From Dreissena polymorpha (taxonomy: Eukaryota > Mollusca > Bivalvia > Myida > Dreissenidae), in NCBI RefSeq assembly GCF_020536995.1, contig NC_068359.1, positions 79,683,867 to 79,747,866 of the forward strand: a stretch of DNA of 64,000 bases. The letters run 5' to 3'. The position numbers and the translations under genes were made by a program. Below, one piece after another: positions 11,150-23,847 of the stretch (within the stretch, counting starts at the first letter, position 1; every line of letters begins with the position of its first letter). The notes under the pieces are model-generated. The model did no database searches. It was not told where the DNA came from and saw only the letters and a program-made list of their open reading frames with translations.

Positions 11150-11900
11150 AGTTATTTGCCTCACCTTGCGCATATAAAAGCGGATATGACTGCCGGCACC
11201 AGTTGTCTGCCTTTCTCTCTGTGCTCCTGTCATTGGCAGGCTGTCGGATCCTCTCCTCTCCCAACTCCAGTCCAAAATGCACAGCACGTCTTCACTTGCA
11301 TATGTCATGGACAAGTGCTTTTAGGTCGCGCTTGCAGATGTCCGTGTAGCGGAGATGTGGCCGACCGGTTGTACTCTTGCCTTAGACAAGCTCTCCATAC
11401 AGGACGTATTTGGGGATTCGGCTGTTATCCATCCGACGCAAATGCACTCGGCATTAGCTACAACCACCTCCCCCAGCTGCTGCTAAGACAAAAAAGTTCG
11501 TTGAAATTTTTTTTTTACTTATATAATATAAAATATAAGTAAAAAAAAAAAAATTCGACGAACTTTTTTGTCTTGTTAATTTGTATAATTAATGTACAAT
11601 TTTGAGAGCATTGGGAGGTTATAGCAGCTGGGGGAGGGGGATTGTAGCTAATGCCGAGTGCCTGTGATAGGACGCACATGGCCCAGCTATCTTAGACGAC
11701 GCTGACGAAGAAGATTGGTATGCTGAGGATGGCTTCCCTCTCAGCACATCGTGATTTGTCACGCAGTCGCTCCATGAGATGCAAAGTACGAGTCGGAGGC
11801 AGCGCAAATGGAAGGCGCTTAGCCTTTTCTACTGGGATGCGTACAAGGTCAAGGATTCGATTGCATACATGAGATTGCTTAACACGCAGGCCTTTACACA
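11150..11900 (-). mobile_element. Decayed 3' end of a LINE reverse-transcriptase ORF
   Basis: Read on the minus strand, the fragment gives KRLSAFHLRCLRLVLCISW, then TNHDVLRGKPS, then (in another frame) LLRQRRLR-LGHVR. After an insertion it continues RRMDNSRIPKYVLYGELV, GKSTTGRPHLRYTDICKRDL and NDRSTERKADNW. This is the well-known C-terminal region of many invertebrate LINE polymerases (KRLNxFHxRCLRxIL, RRLRWLGHVxRM, RIPKxLLYGEL). At least four stops and one frame change are present, including TGG to TAG in RLRWLGHV and TAA after GELV. The catalytic domain is absent. Clade not assigned. Confidence 0.85.
11444..11670. mobile_element. 227-bp palindromic element inserted in the LINE, with 9-bp target duplication
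   Basis: The left arm GCACTCGGCATTAGCTACAA matches the inverted right arm TTGTAGCTAATGCCGAGTGC. Inside, ACAAAAAAGTTCGT and ACGAACTTTTTTGT pair again around an AT centre. GACGCAAAT (11435-11443) and GACGCACAT (11671-11679) flank it. Taking out the element and one copy of this 9-mer restores the LINE reading L-G-H-V-R-R-M-D, so the insertion is certain. The right arm holds about 45 bp not present in the left. A 9-bp duplication fits Mutator-like or Foldback-like transposition. Confidence 0.88.
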
Positions 11901-11959
11901 CCTATCATGGTGCTTTAAGTACGCATGCTATTTTTTCGGCGTCAGCTGTATACGCCAGC

Positions 11960-13950
11960 TTTTCACCTTAGCCTGACCTTTGTTAGCGTCCAATAGAACT
12001 CAAATAAAACTTCCCGCGGCCAAGTACAGATGAATACACTTCATTGACTGCATTGGCTGATTTGATAATACCACTAGAACATTGGAAACATGTCCGCGTC
12101 TTTGTAACACTGTTTTACTGCGTGTTTAGCATGAAACAGTTTTATCTCTAATAAAAAGGCTTTATAGATAGAACAGTTTTACACTCAATCTCGACATCAA
12201 TACAGTTTGTGCGTACATCTTTTATTTTCAGAGGATTTTCAGCGCGAGAACGTTGTGTACATAAAGGCCATGTTCTCATATTTAGTACTGACTTCCATAT
12301 TCCTGTCAACATGTTATATGTAAAAGTATAAAGAGCAGTGGAAGCGATGCCTCACTTTAATGTGTTGCATTTCAACCCGCGAGGTATAAGGGGTCAGTTC
12401 GCGGTTAGTGTGTTTGAATGTCAGAGTTTATATACAGATCAGACCTTCTGTGCTGTTCGGAGTTCGCGGTCAGTTATATAATAGTTATATAATAAAGACG
12501 CTATAGCGTGAACTAGGTGAACCGGAATTTTCTTTACCACCAGAAAGATGTGAAATGAAGATATCCAGCGATATTATTTTATGGCATGTCAATAATAGAT
12601 TCTTAATGTGTTTTCAACAATACCATGATAAATATTATTTTAATTAATTAACAAGAATTATTCCATCATATTTACTAATGAATTTTTGCAGCATATTGAC
12701 TAATGTATTAAGTATGAGCGCGATGATTCTCGATACTGTTAATAATCGAATCAAATACACGTAGCAATTCCCGATAAACCACTCAAACAGGTTTGTTCGA
12801 AGAACGCGCGTATACATATTTAAAATATGTACGGAGACTTCGCGTGTGGCCGGTTGACTTTGGTTTTCTTTTTTGTATCTTTAGGTTTATGACCAGCAAT
12901 ATGTAATAATGTAAAATAAGCCGCGAAAACTCCGCGTAACATCCCGTACTGCGTTTGATGCAGCTAAAAACTGCACAGAAAAAGATATTAGCTATCCTTG
13001 ATCTCATTCATTTAAATCTTTACCTTCCATAAACTCCAACCACAATCAACGCCGTATATCTTTTTTAAAGATATTTCTTGTTCACACTCACTTTGATAGC
13101 CTGTTAATGTTTGTTGAGGTCTTGCCAATCCTGCTTCTAGTGAGAAGCTGACGACATCTAATACATAGTTAATTATTAGTTATTAATGGTGATGGGTGAT
13201 GGTTCGGCATGCTTAGCCATCACCTGTGTTAATAACATGTAGATTTAAACACCTTTGTATGAAACTGTCTGAGTACATCACATTTTATTGTAGATCAAAC
13301 ACAAAATTGGGATTATAATTAATTTGTGAAAACTTCAGCTCATAGGTATGCATGCAATTCTTATTTTAATTCTTCTTAAAGACTGAAAAGAGAAACGTTG
13401 AAAGCAGAAAATGACGATTTCAACATATGAATTTAAATTAAAGAGTTTAAAAAGTGTTTGGGTATGTAACATATTCGACGTAGGCAAAGGTCATTCGTAA
13501 ATACTCGGCATATCTCGGCAAAGCCGAGATAAACTTACCGACTGTGAAAGTGGCCGACGTTATCAGAAAGACATACGTGTACTTGCCACAAGAGAATTCA
13601 AGTTTTATTTTCGCTAAACTCGGTGTCGCAAATCAAGTCTTACTGACTGACATGTAGACAGCCACGATTAGTAGTGGTCACAGCCGCGTCAATGCAAGCA
13701 ATTTTGGAGGCCGAGAATTTCCTAAATTTATAAGTTGTTTGTGTCTTTTCCTTCATGTAAACCATGCTTTTTTCAATGTCTATTTGTATATTTATAGCTA
13801 CAAAACAAAAATACAAAAGAAGAACGGAGATTAAATAAACACATGTAAGTCAACCAGCAACACGGGAATCTCCCATATCAACCAATAGTTCGACATTTAT
13901 CGCACCCTTTGAAAGTCGGACTTTTGAAAGTATTTCAGCATTATAGTATA
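11960..13950. other. Stretch with no recognised gene or repeat
   Basis: Unique-looking AT-rich DNA. I found no exon with convincing splice signals, no tRNA and no repeat family. TATCTCGGCAAAGCCGAGATA at about 13,509 is a small hairpin. Confidence 0.5.
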
Positions 13951-13954
13951 TTTT

Positions 13955-14045
13955 AATTAGCTGACATGGATATGGTCTCCGCCTGGCAACGGAGAGGCCC
14001 CGGATCGATCCTCGTTCAGAGATCAAGATATTCTCCAAAAACACA
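13955..14045 (+). repeat. Remnant of a tRNA-derived SINE
   Basis: TAGCTGACATGG resembles an A box. TCCGCCTGGCAACGGAGAGG followed by CCCCGGATCGATCCTCG resembles the anticodon arm and the B box (GGTTCGATCC) of tRNA-like SINE heads common in molluscs. It is short and diverged. Confidence 0.4.
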
Positions 14046-15877
14046 CCAACTACTGGATCTAAAATAGCAAACCGACCAGTGTCTTGATATGCATAAAGCT
14101 TGCGTTGAACTCGGACTAAAATAAGAAGGTATAAGAACTCGTTCTTTTTTTTTCAAACGTGTGTGTGAAAACGACGATTTAAGCTGAAATTCCGTTCACA
14201 GTCATACCCCATCATAAAGCGCCCTATAAAAGTCATTAGGCAACGTAAAGGGTTCACTAATTTCAGTCCCTGGCGAAACTAACTGTAAGAAAAATTGACA
14301 AATGAGTTGTCTTGTCTGATCTTGCTAATTATATTTCGTTGGGGCAGTTGTCAGAGGGCTCGGAATGGTAAGCACAGTATACAAGAGGCAAATTAGGAGC
14401 AAAGTTACCAGATATACAGTGATAATTTTTCATTTTTAACCAATGAGTTTTTAAAGTGCACATGTGCTTAAACAATGAGCTTTTTCCAAAAATCAATGAG
14501 CTTTTTTGGTTTTCAAATTATGAATAAAAAAACTTGAAACATCAACGAAGTTCTAATGATTCATTAACATTTAAATTTCGAAAAGTAACTGTTATTACTA
14601 AAAACACAAAACATTAACACTAAGTTCCGAGTTTGTTATAATTAAATTAAAAACACATAACATTAACACTTGAGTTCCGAGTTCAGTTCTTTGAATAGAG
14701 TCGACCATCCTTAGCCTGCCACCACACACTGACTACCTCCAATTAATTGATCTTGACAGGGTTTGAATTTTTTTTGGGGGTGGCATTTTGACAGTTCAGA
14801 AAGCGAAAGCAGATGCGAACGTTTCGATGGTTCTACGTCGTCTTATTTAACCTTATAGTTTACGCACAAAGCAGACAACCAGCATGAAACGCAGATACAA
14901 ATGACATAGTATACATATAGCCTGTGTAACAGTAAAAATCACCTTTTGCGTTCCGATGAAATGCGGAAAAATTCCATTCTATACATAGATGGTGACGTCA
15001 CTACGTTATTTTCACGTCACTACGTACGTTATTGTCACCTCTATACTCAATCGCACATTCTCGGCCCTTTCCGTCAAACATCGGATAAGTACCTCGAAGG
15101 AGATAGTATGAATACACATTTCGGAAGCGGTATTGCGGTCTACCTACGCGGGCCTACGCGAATCAAAATTACAAAGCAAAAACAAACATGGCCGGTTTTG
15201 CGAGTTGTTTACATTTTGCAAATATGAAAATGGGGATTTTCTATGCTCTGAAGCCAGAACAAGTACAAACTCTACAGGAATTATAGACGCCATCGTTGTT
15301 ATTGTTTTTGTTGTTGTAACATTCTTAGAATGGTATCACGTGGGTGGACTACTTTCAACCCGTATTTCTCCCGAGTCCGATTATGATAATCTGCGAGGGG
15401 TACCGAATGCTCTATACTTAGACGCATCACGCACCTCCATTTGGAGGCATTTATGACTACGACACAAAGAAGTCCGCGGATGAATGAAGAATTTGCTTTA
15501 TAAGTAAACATTCATGTTATGATTTAAAAGTTAAGTATTATTTTGTTCAGTCTTACGGTCTTATGTTAGTATCAATTATAATTTTCGTTAGTTTTCAACA
15601 ATTTCGCTCTTTATTCATATTTTTTTAAACAGAACTTTCACTTTCGGTTGTATAACAACATGTAACCTTTATTGACGAAAGTTTGCAAGTTTTCAAAACC
15701 GCTTAAAAAGTTTCAGAAGGTGTGTCTGATGCATGTTTTGAATAGACACAATGTCATAGCTATATTGCCGACTAGTATGGGAACAATTTGATAGTTCAAG
15801 TGGCTCCATTTGCATTGCAAGAGAAGTTCAAATTGACTTGTTCCGTTTGTTAAATTTTGACACCCTTATTATATATT

Positions 15878-18800
15878 TTTTTATAAGTGCCTGATAGATT
15901 TCTTTCTTTAAATAATTGAAATCATTGAAAAATTTAGTAAAAGCACAGCATTGATGTTCTATGATGGTCATTTTTAGTGGAATAGTATGTTACAATAAAA
16001 CAATTATAACTATTGTATTAATGAATTTAGATTAGGTGTCATTTTTAAATGGGGTAGTAATTCATTATATGAGATTAGCACATTATATAGTTGAAAAATA
16101 AATAACACTTTAATGACTTACCATAGTGAAATAAAGTAGCATAGAATATGTTGCAGGTCATAAAATGTAAAACTGAAGTTCAAACTCAGAAGAAGCTTTA
16201 CAAATATTTTACACTGACAATACTGTTGATTTTCCAAAAAAAATCCTACCTATCTTCATGCCCTAGTTTTTTGGGGAAAATTTAAATATTATTAATATCA
16301 TTGAGTTAAATTATTAAAATATCAATATGTTTTTATTACATTAGCTAATTATAGTATTATATTATTAATAATGAAATACTTTGCACGGAAAGTCCAATTC
16401 TGTTTTAATTAGTCTTAATTAGCTACTAGTAAAATTGAAAATATCAGTGACATCCAATAATTGGATTATATGCGTGTGAATGCATATGTTTTTTTGACAG
16501 TTACATAGTACCCTATTTAATTGTATAACAAAAAATAACTATAGTTCCACAACCCAGCCCAAGTTTACACAAACTGAATTAATTCATCAATTGATCCTAT
16601 TTAATTATATTAAAAACAACATGTGTAAGATTTTGAGAATATCCCATGTATTCCTCTAGTATTCCTTTAGTACACCCAAGGTTGGCACCAATCGACCACC
16701 CCCGGTTAAAACCGCCCCGGTCAATACTCCCAAATTTGTCATTACTGGTCAATTGAACTTTACCCCCAATTTTGATTAATATTCCATGCTTAATTAACAA
16801 TATTGATAATATAAATAAAACAGACATGTTGCCAATAATGTCTTAAGCTATTAATACCTACTATTTTAAACCTGTTCATACAAATAAGTCAAAGTTGGTC
16901 AACTGGATTTTTCTGGTTGATTGATTTTTTTTCAATTCTAATGAATCATGAATGCTCAGAAAATTCTGTGCTTGATTCAACACGAACCTGTCAATTACTG
17001 TGTATTAGTTGTTCCTCATGCCCCACTGTCCCCAGTCTTCTCACAGTCTTCTCACCTATACAGGTTAGGGCATCCAAAACTGATAATAGGGCCTTAAATG
17101 GCACCTTCTTGACACAACCCTTACTAGTCATGTATTCTTGCCTGGATTTCTTTAAGTACTTTTTAAACAAAATAGTGAAAAATTATTTTATTTTCCATTG
17201 ATATAAAAATTGAAAAAAAAAACATAATTAGAAATAATTATTAAAAGAAAGTAGAGTAGACCCACAATTGGTAAACATTATTTGTTGGCAAAATCAAGAA
17301 CTTTGATTGCTTATTCATTTGAAGACCAATTGAACTTTAAAATATGAAAACCCTCTTAATACAGAAAGGAGACAAGTTAGAAGTAACTATTAAATTAATA
17401 GCAAGTTATATCCTTTTGTGTGAGTGAAATGAAATAGCCTAAGGGAAGATTTGCTTCATTGTCACTTTCAGAGACATAACACTGCATGCATTTTATTACC
17501 AATTAAGGCTTAGGGGCCAGATTTATGACCCTAGAAACCACACTAGTTCTGTTTGTCTTTCTGCCTATCAAATAGATATATCAATAGATCAGTGAAATGA
17601 TGTATTATGGTTGTTTTTAGGGAAGCCTCAAACAAATTTTACCAATTAAATAGATCTAATTAGAATTGTTTTTATAAGTACCTGAATTTTTTCTTTCATT
17701 TATTGAGATCCTTGAAAAATTGAGTAAAAACACAGCTTTGATGTTCTTTGATGGTCATTTAAAGTGGAATAGTTGTGATTTTTAATGAAGAATAATAACT
17801 ATATCCAAGTTTTAACAGAAACACAAATTATTTTGACTAAATAAATATCATATTGGGATATTTATTTTGAGACAAGTAAATAAAATTGTTATGTAACATT
17901 TAAATTATAATGTCCCAATACAGCTAGTATGAACATTTTACATTGATTTGTAGTACTCAGGTGTTACCTCTCAAAAATATTCTTTAAAAATTAAAGGAAA
18001 CTCAACGATGAAAATATTTTCAAAACCAGGCAAATAATAGGAAAGTTATGTTTTCACTAATATTAAGTAACAACACACACCTACCAATGAACAATATATC
18101 AGGCACTTATGGTGCAATATACAAGCGTTAATTGGATTAGCAAGTGTATATAACAAGATAACAGCTATTGTGTAAAGGGGTACTTATGGTGCAATATACA
18201 GGCCCATTAATCAGCATTGATGAGATTAGGTGACATCTTTAAAGGGGGATAGTCATTCATAAGATGAGATTAGCACATTATCATACAAAAACATTTTTAT
18301 ATAGTAATAGTTTATCACTGTTTTAATTATTATTAATAAATTGCTTTGAATTTACCTTTTTTTAATTCATAAAGTTATTAATTTTTCCTTAAATTCCACA
18401 AATTCATTTAATAAAAACGGATAATTGTGTTTTGTGTTTCTTATATCAATAAGTTTTTATTACATTTGCTAATAAATTATATTATTAATAATGAAATAAT
18501 GTGCAAGGAAAGTTCAATTCTGTTTTAATTAGTCTAAATGAGTTATTAGTAAAAAAATAAAATATCAGTGACGTCCAATAATTTGATAATAAACATATGA
18601 ATGCATGAAAAAAAATGTTGACAGTTACAAAGTAAATATTTATTTATCATATTTAACTGTTACAAGAAAAACAGTTTCGAAATTAATTTAAATTTGATTT
18701 TACCATTTTTCAATTCACCAATTGACCATATTTAATTGGATAAAAAACAACAAACACTACATTTGCACAACCCTGCCCAGGTTCACTCAAACTGAAATAA

Positions 18801-18920
18801 GGTGTTAATTGTGTATTCAAAATGGGTCTTGATTACACATTATTCTTGGTTGCATTTGTGTTGAGCAACATGTATAAGATACTCAGTAAGATTTTGAGGA
18901 TATTCCATGTATTCCACTAG
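15878..18920. repeat. Old tandem duplication of about 1 kb, offset 1.8-2.2 kb
   Basis: Blocks of 15.88-16.88 kb reappear in order in 17.67-18.92 kb. Examples are TTTAGTAAAAGCACAGC / TTGAGTAAAAACACAGC, GAGATTAGCACATTAT at about 16071 and 18266, and TCTGTTTTAATTAGTC at about 16399 and 18521. Divergence is substantial (many substitutions and indels), so the duplication is old. No coding frame is shared. Confidence 0.7.
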
Positions 18921-19109
18921 TACACCAACATGCACTTACTAATGATTTACATGCAATCATTACACAGTTAAACCCTCCAAAAACAATTCTAAAACCAAAA
19001 AACCATACAAGCTGCTTCATAGATATTAAAAGTTAATTAAAGACTTCATAAACAAAATAATAATTTTGATAATAAACAAATATTATACTTCAACCGAACA
19101 ATTATAAAT

Positions 19110-19262
19110 TTATTGGGGGGGGGGGTGGGAAACATCTGCACTAAAACTAAAATGGGGGGGAAACGTCTGGGGAGGAAACGTCTTTGAGGGGAAACGCCTT
19201 GGGGAGGAAACGTCTTGGGGGGGAAATGACCGGAAACCATTCCCAAAATGGTGAAAAAAAAC
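19110..19262. repeat. G-rich tandem of GGGGAGGAAACGTCTT units
   Basis: About five irregular copies of a 15-18-bp unit (GGGGAGGAAACGTCTT) follow a G-run. The right boundary is the family end CATTCCCAAAATGGTG also seen at about 4,080. The cytosine-rich strand gives a short repetitive reading frame with no meaning. Confidence 0.7.
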
Positions 19263-20534
19263 ACTGGCATATAAATTAAATGGAAAACATACAATATTAT
19301 GTCAAGAAAAATAAAGCTGTAAAAATCTCACCTGCTTGTCTTTGATGTTGCAATTAGCACATTCAGCATTTTCAGTATCTACTAAATAAATATATGAAAG
19401 TGCCAAATGTCCAAGATACCATGACGTCTTCCTCAAAATGTTAGATCCTTCGAACTCCTTTTTATTTTATCCCTGACTAATCCTCTCACACATTAGGCCT
19501 ACATGTAAGATTCCTTTTAATGTTCAAAGCGTTTATTTTAATTCGTTTACGTTCTCAAATTTCAGCAGGTATTTAATTATAAATATTGATTTATGATTTT
19601 GATTTATTTACTATTTCGAAGATACAGTCTTGCAACATGTTTAATTAGTCTAAGTTACGTGTTTAGTGATTCTTACAAACAATAGACTGACATGAAAAGT
19701 GGCTCCTTTTGAAGCACAAACTGCATCCAACTATATATTACAGCTGGCCCGGTTTGATGGGGCCTGTTTTTGATAATAATTAATTACCATTTTTCACTTC
19801 CGTGTTTATTATGTTTACCAACGCCATGATGGAAAAAAGTCCGTTTCCCACAATGCTTAGCGCGCATTCACACAGGTCAGTAAAGACCGGTGTGACACAA
19901 TGGAAAAATTCGAGCAGTGTTAAGTATTGACAAGTATCTTTCGATATTGTCTTTCTTGAGAATCAATGCGCTTTTTTAGACGCAGTTATTTTTGTCACAT
20001 GCGCTTTTGGTAATTTTAATGCGCAAATTACGCAAAACGCATATGAAAAATTATCACTGGATATATATTTAAACATATTCGGCGTATATCATGATTTGAA
20101 AATAAACTTTTGACAAACAAACGCAAGTCTAAACAATTAAATTAAAAACTATCTTTTTTCATTTGGTAGTGTTTTATAAACAGCATGAAATGTTTTTATG
20201 TATTGTATACTTATGAATACAAAAACTGTGTTTAAACAGTCTAAAAAAGTAGATAGTACATATCATATTTCACATACTTTGTATACATACGTTTTTATAA
20301 ATGCTGGTATTTGCGGAATGTAAGACATCTGACACAAATCCATTTCAAATATTTACACGTATATTCAAACTACGCGCTCATATATATAAATTATACACAA
20401 CTGGATCATGTGTTCCGTAATGATATATTATGTAGTTTACAATCGTTAGTTGTTTTTTTACGATTGAAGTATATGGTATATTAGCATTTCATTGAGAAGA
20501 AGAGCACATTAAAAAAAACTCATGTATGCCTCAT

Positions 20535-20804
20535 TATATGAGTCGCGTTCTGAGAAAACTGGGCATAATGCATGTGCGTAAAGTATCGTCCCAAATTAGC
20601 CCGTGCAGTCCGCACAGGCCAATCAGGGACGACACTTTTCGCCTTAATTGGATTTTTGCAAAGAAGAGACTTCATTTAAACGAAATGTCATAAAAGCGGA
20701 AAGTTTCGTCCCTGATTAGCCTGTGCGGACTGCACAGGCTAATCTGGGACGACACTTTACGCACATGCATTAAGCCCAGTGTTCTCAGAACACGACTCAT
20801 ATAT
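20535..20804. mobile_element. Full-length copy of the 270-bp inverted-repeat family
   Basis: The best-preserved copy. Ends are TATATGAGTCGCGTTCTGAG and CTCAGAACACGACTCATATA, then GGGCATAATGCATGTGCG opposite CGCACATGCATTAAGCCC. Two inner hairpins pair CCGTGCAGTCCGCACAGG and CCTGTGCGGACTGCACAGG. TA-rich borders suggest a TA target as in Tc1/mariner-like MITEs, but that is only an inference. Confidence 0.9.
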
Positions 20805-22079
20805 ACCAAGATACGTTTCGGTAGCAAGTTGAAGTAAGACTGTGTTATTAATAGCAAACGGTTAGATGTCTTTTCTTTTTATCATGAACGATTTCCAGAC
20901 AGGCTGACGGAACACTGATCATGATATCCCACGAATTGGAATGTATTGCGTTTGAATAAAGTATGCAATATTTGTGCTAGATCGATGACTTATGAAAACC
21001 CAATAATTTATATTGTTTGTATGTCAATACAATACAAAACTATATATGTTTAAGTATATCAGGGTAGGGATCTATGGGGAATAGCAAGAATTAGATTATA
21101 TAAAATATGTCAGTACACATAAAGGATACAGAAGATACGTGTATAATGTTATAACAGGGCAGCTAAATGCTTGCGAGAAGCAATTTTGTTCAATCGCAAT
21201 TACCTTGATCTGAGATACGATAGCTGCACGTTCAACATTCGGCTAACATCGTTGCATAACGCAATATACTGCCTCCCTATAATTTTCAATTTGATGAATG
21301 CAGTAGTTGAATTCTGCAAACTTTTATTAGCTGTTGATGAAGGTTAATAAAGGTCGCATCCTTAATTGCAAAAAAATGAGTTCGCTTTGCAAAAAGATGA
21401 GAGCCGTCAGTGAAAAATAAGGGTTTTGCCTGAAAAAATGTTAGAGTGAATATGTCTTCAGTGTCGTCATCGTCTGAAACCATGTATTCCTCTGTCACTA
21501 CACTCTTTCAATCAAGGAGCATAATGTATTTCGTGGAACATGGGATCCGACGTTTTCTTTTTTGTCCTTTTCATTTTTCCTATATATAATCTTAAAAAGC
21601 AGTTCATGATTCTTGGCGGACATTTTATTTTGCCGAAAATGGCGCATTACCTCTTGCATGCCTGATCAAGGTCATGGTCACACTTGATGATTATTGTTTG
21701 AGCATCCGTTTTCCTGGCTCTATTTGTTTTAGGCCTATGCCTTTTGAAGAAATTTCATGACGCTGGACTGAAGGGTGTATTCAACGTTTGAAGCACCATT
21801 TGTCGTGTCTGCATTGAGAAAAGGTATGATGCAGTCGCGCAAAATCAAGGTCAAGCTTTGGAGTTAGTCTTTATTTTCGTATAAATTAAAAATCGGTAAC
21901 GCCATTCAAGTATTTGTACGCTACCTTTCTTAAATGTTTATCACATTGACTGAATGTGCAGAAGGCCTGGCGCAGTGAGGTCACCTAAATCAACACGTCG
22001 CACTCGAATGGCTAAATGATATTGCTGCCTGCTAAGAACATTAATTAATTCGGTTTATATATGTTTAAAGACAGAAATT
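20805..22079. other. Stretch with no supported gene
   Basis: An open frame at 21,498-21,286 on the minus strand contains an acidic run (VSDDDDTEDIFTL), but I see no family match or splice context. Otherwise unique AT-rich DNA. Confidence 0.45.
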
Positions 22080-22345
22080 AGCCGTGCTCTGTGATTAGGG
22101 GGTTTAATGCATGTGCGTAAAGTTTCGTCTCATATAAGCCTGTGCAGTCCACACAGGCTAATCAGGGACGACACTTTCCGCTTTTATGACATTTTTCGTT
22201 TTAAGAAAGTCTCTTTTCATCAAACATCAAGTTTTTTTGCGGAAAGTGTCGTCACTGAATAACGTGTGCGAACTGCACAGTCTAATCTGGGACGACTCTT
22301 TACGCACATGCATTAAACCCACTTTCGCACACCACGGCTCAAATT
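22080..22345. mobile_element. Copy of the 270-bp inverted-repeat family
   Basis: GGGTTTAATGCATGTGCGTA at the left and TACGCACATGCATTAAACCC at the right, with GCCTGTGCAGTCCACACAGG in the first half. Confidence 0.88.
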
Positions 22346-22616
22346 TATTTTAGAGACCCAGTACAATTGGGTCAGTTGAGTAGTTTATGTAAATTGGATA
22401 CTTAAGATGTTAATCGCTGTCGCTAAATCGGGATTTCTATTATACTTTAGCGTATCTTGTGTTACATCCGTGACGGAAATGAACATTAATGTATATTTGC
22501 GAAGTACATTTTGGATTAATAGAGCAGGCATGGCTGTCTCCTTGAACATCGTGTGACCTTTATCTGTGCATACTAGCTTAATCAAAACGGAAGGTCCACA
22601 CATTACAATGACTACT

Positions 22617-22872
22617 ATATGAGACTCGTTCTGAAAAAAACTGGGCTTAACGTATGTCCGTTAAGTGTTGTCCAATATAAGCCTGTGCAATCCGCACAGG
22701 CAAACCAGGGGCCACACTTCCCACTTGTATGAAATTTTTCGTTTAAAGAAAGTCTCTTCTAAATTTAATTCCAATTTAGGGGAAACGTGTCGTCCCCTAT
22801 AAGCCTGTGCGCAATATAATCTGGGACGACACTTTGCGCACATGCATTCAGCCCAGTTTTCCTACAACGCAG
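22617..22872. mobile_element. Copy of the 270-bp inverted-repeat family, second inner hairpin lost
   Basis: Begins TATATGAGACTCGTTCTG. The first hairpin GCCTGTGCAATCCGCACAGG is intact; in the second half only CCTGTGCGC remains. Ends GCACATGCATTCAGCCC. Lies 270 bp after the previous copy in the same orientation of halves. Confidence 0.85.
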
Positions 22873-22982
22873 ATCTTTTTAATAGTATACGAAACGATTG
22901 AATGGATAAATTAAGTTTCAGTGGTACATAAATATTGAACAAATTGTTTGTAAAAATTCACTATATTAATTAAATTAGTTTG

Positions 22983-23250
22983 CCCCCCCCCCCCCCTTCG
23001 AAGAAGAGGGGGTATATTGTTTTACACATGTCGGTCGGTCGGTCCGTCCACCAAATGGTTTCCGGATGATAACTCAAGAACGCTTAGGCCTAGGATCATG
23101 AAACTTCATAGGTACATTGATCATGACTGGCAGATGACCCCTATTGATTTTCATGTCTCTACGTCAAAGGTCAAGGTCACGGTCAATGCCACGTTTGGGG
23201 GGCATATGTCTCCGACCGCGGAACACTTGTTTGGACAAGTCTTTAATAGC
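22983..23250 (-). mobile_element. Fragment of a pearl/Helentron-like element, reverse orientation
   Basis: Starts with the terminal hairpin (C-run, TTCGAAGAAGAGGGGGTATA), then GGTCGGTCGGTCCGTCC tetranucleotides, then CAAAGGTCAAGGTCACGGTC. It is the right end plus one core unit of the family in inverted orientation. Confidence 0.75.
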
Positions 23251-23259
23251 AAAATATAA

Positions 23260-23847
23260 CAGTATGAGAAGTCATCCTAAACTAAGAACTTTTCATTAAC
23301 TCATTAATTAATAAATATATCATTTGGACAGTTTTTCTGTTTCATTAATTTTGAATGTTGCGAAATTTCAATATGGACGAATTTGTTACTAACATTTAAG
23401 TTAGAAACTGAACAAATAAACCAATTTCATATTTCTTTCCAAACAAATAATTTTTATAAACGTAAATGTTAACTGAATTACACATTATATATTGACCAAA
23501 TTAATTTGACATTAACCTTTTGCTTAAACCATCACGATACACGAGTGTGATTTTATGTTAATGTGCTTTAAACGAAATCGACCGGTATAACGACAAACTG
23601 TTTTTGACGATTTAATGTATGCCAGTTATTGAAAAAATAAATAATACATATACGCATTTATGTCTTAATGTATTGGCAATTTGGCTCACTTATTGACCAA
23701 GCGATAGTCTGCCAATAACAAGCTGTTGATCTTTATTCTTGATCACATGTTTATCTCCGTGTAGTAAATACTATAAATACTGACTTATTGTAGTTTGTAA
23801 AGTCTGCATTTACACATTCAAATAAAGGCATGATATACCGGTATGTG
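23260..23847. other. AT-rich stretch, nothing recognised
   Basis: No gene, tRNA or repeat family seen. Confidence 0.5.

Larger units (their letters stand above)
14417..20059. mobile_element. Possible 5.6-kb CAGTG-ended DNA transposon
   Basis: CAGTGATAATTTTTCAT at 14417 matches ATGAAAAATTATCACTG ending at 20059, a perfect 17-bp inverted pair. GATATA flanks both ends (14411-14416 and 20060-20065). Subterminal CAATGAGCTTTTT motifs at the left and CAATGCGCTTTTTT at the right are in the same orientation, not inverted. No transposase can be read; the interior is AT-rich and partly duplicated. The alternative is two unrelated copies of a small family that happen to face each other, with a chance AT-rich hexamer. 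Confidence 0.4.

Noticed and set aside
15133-15456. 107-codon frame with a hydrophobic segment (IIDAIVVIVFVVVTFLEW)
   Set aside because: No family resemblance, overlapping frames on both strands, and within a probable transposon. The hydrophobic stretch comes from a GTT/TTG low-complexity run.
19335-19386. Possible 50-bp exon on the minus strand ending AAGCAG/GTGAGA
   Set aside because: The donor is good and the acceptor TTTATTTAG fair, but the reading (DTENAECANCNIKDKQ) has no partner exon or family match.
21286-21498. Minus-strand frame with acidic stretch VSDDDDTEDIFTL
   Set aside because: Short, without splice signals or a recognisable domain; could be a piece of a transposase but cannot be supported.
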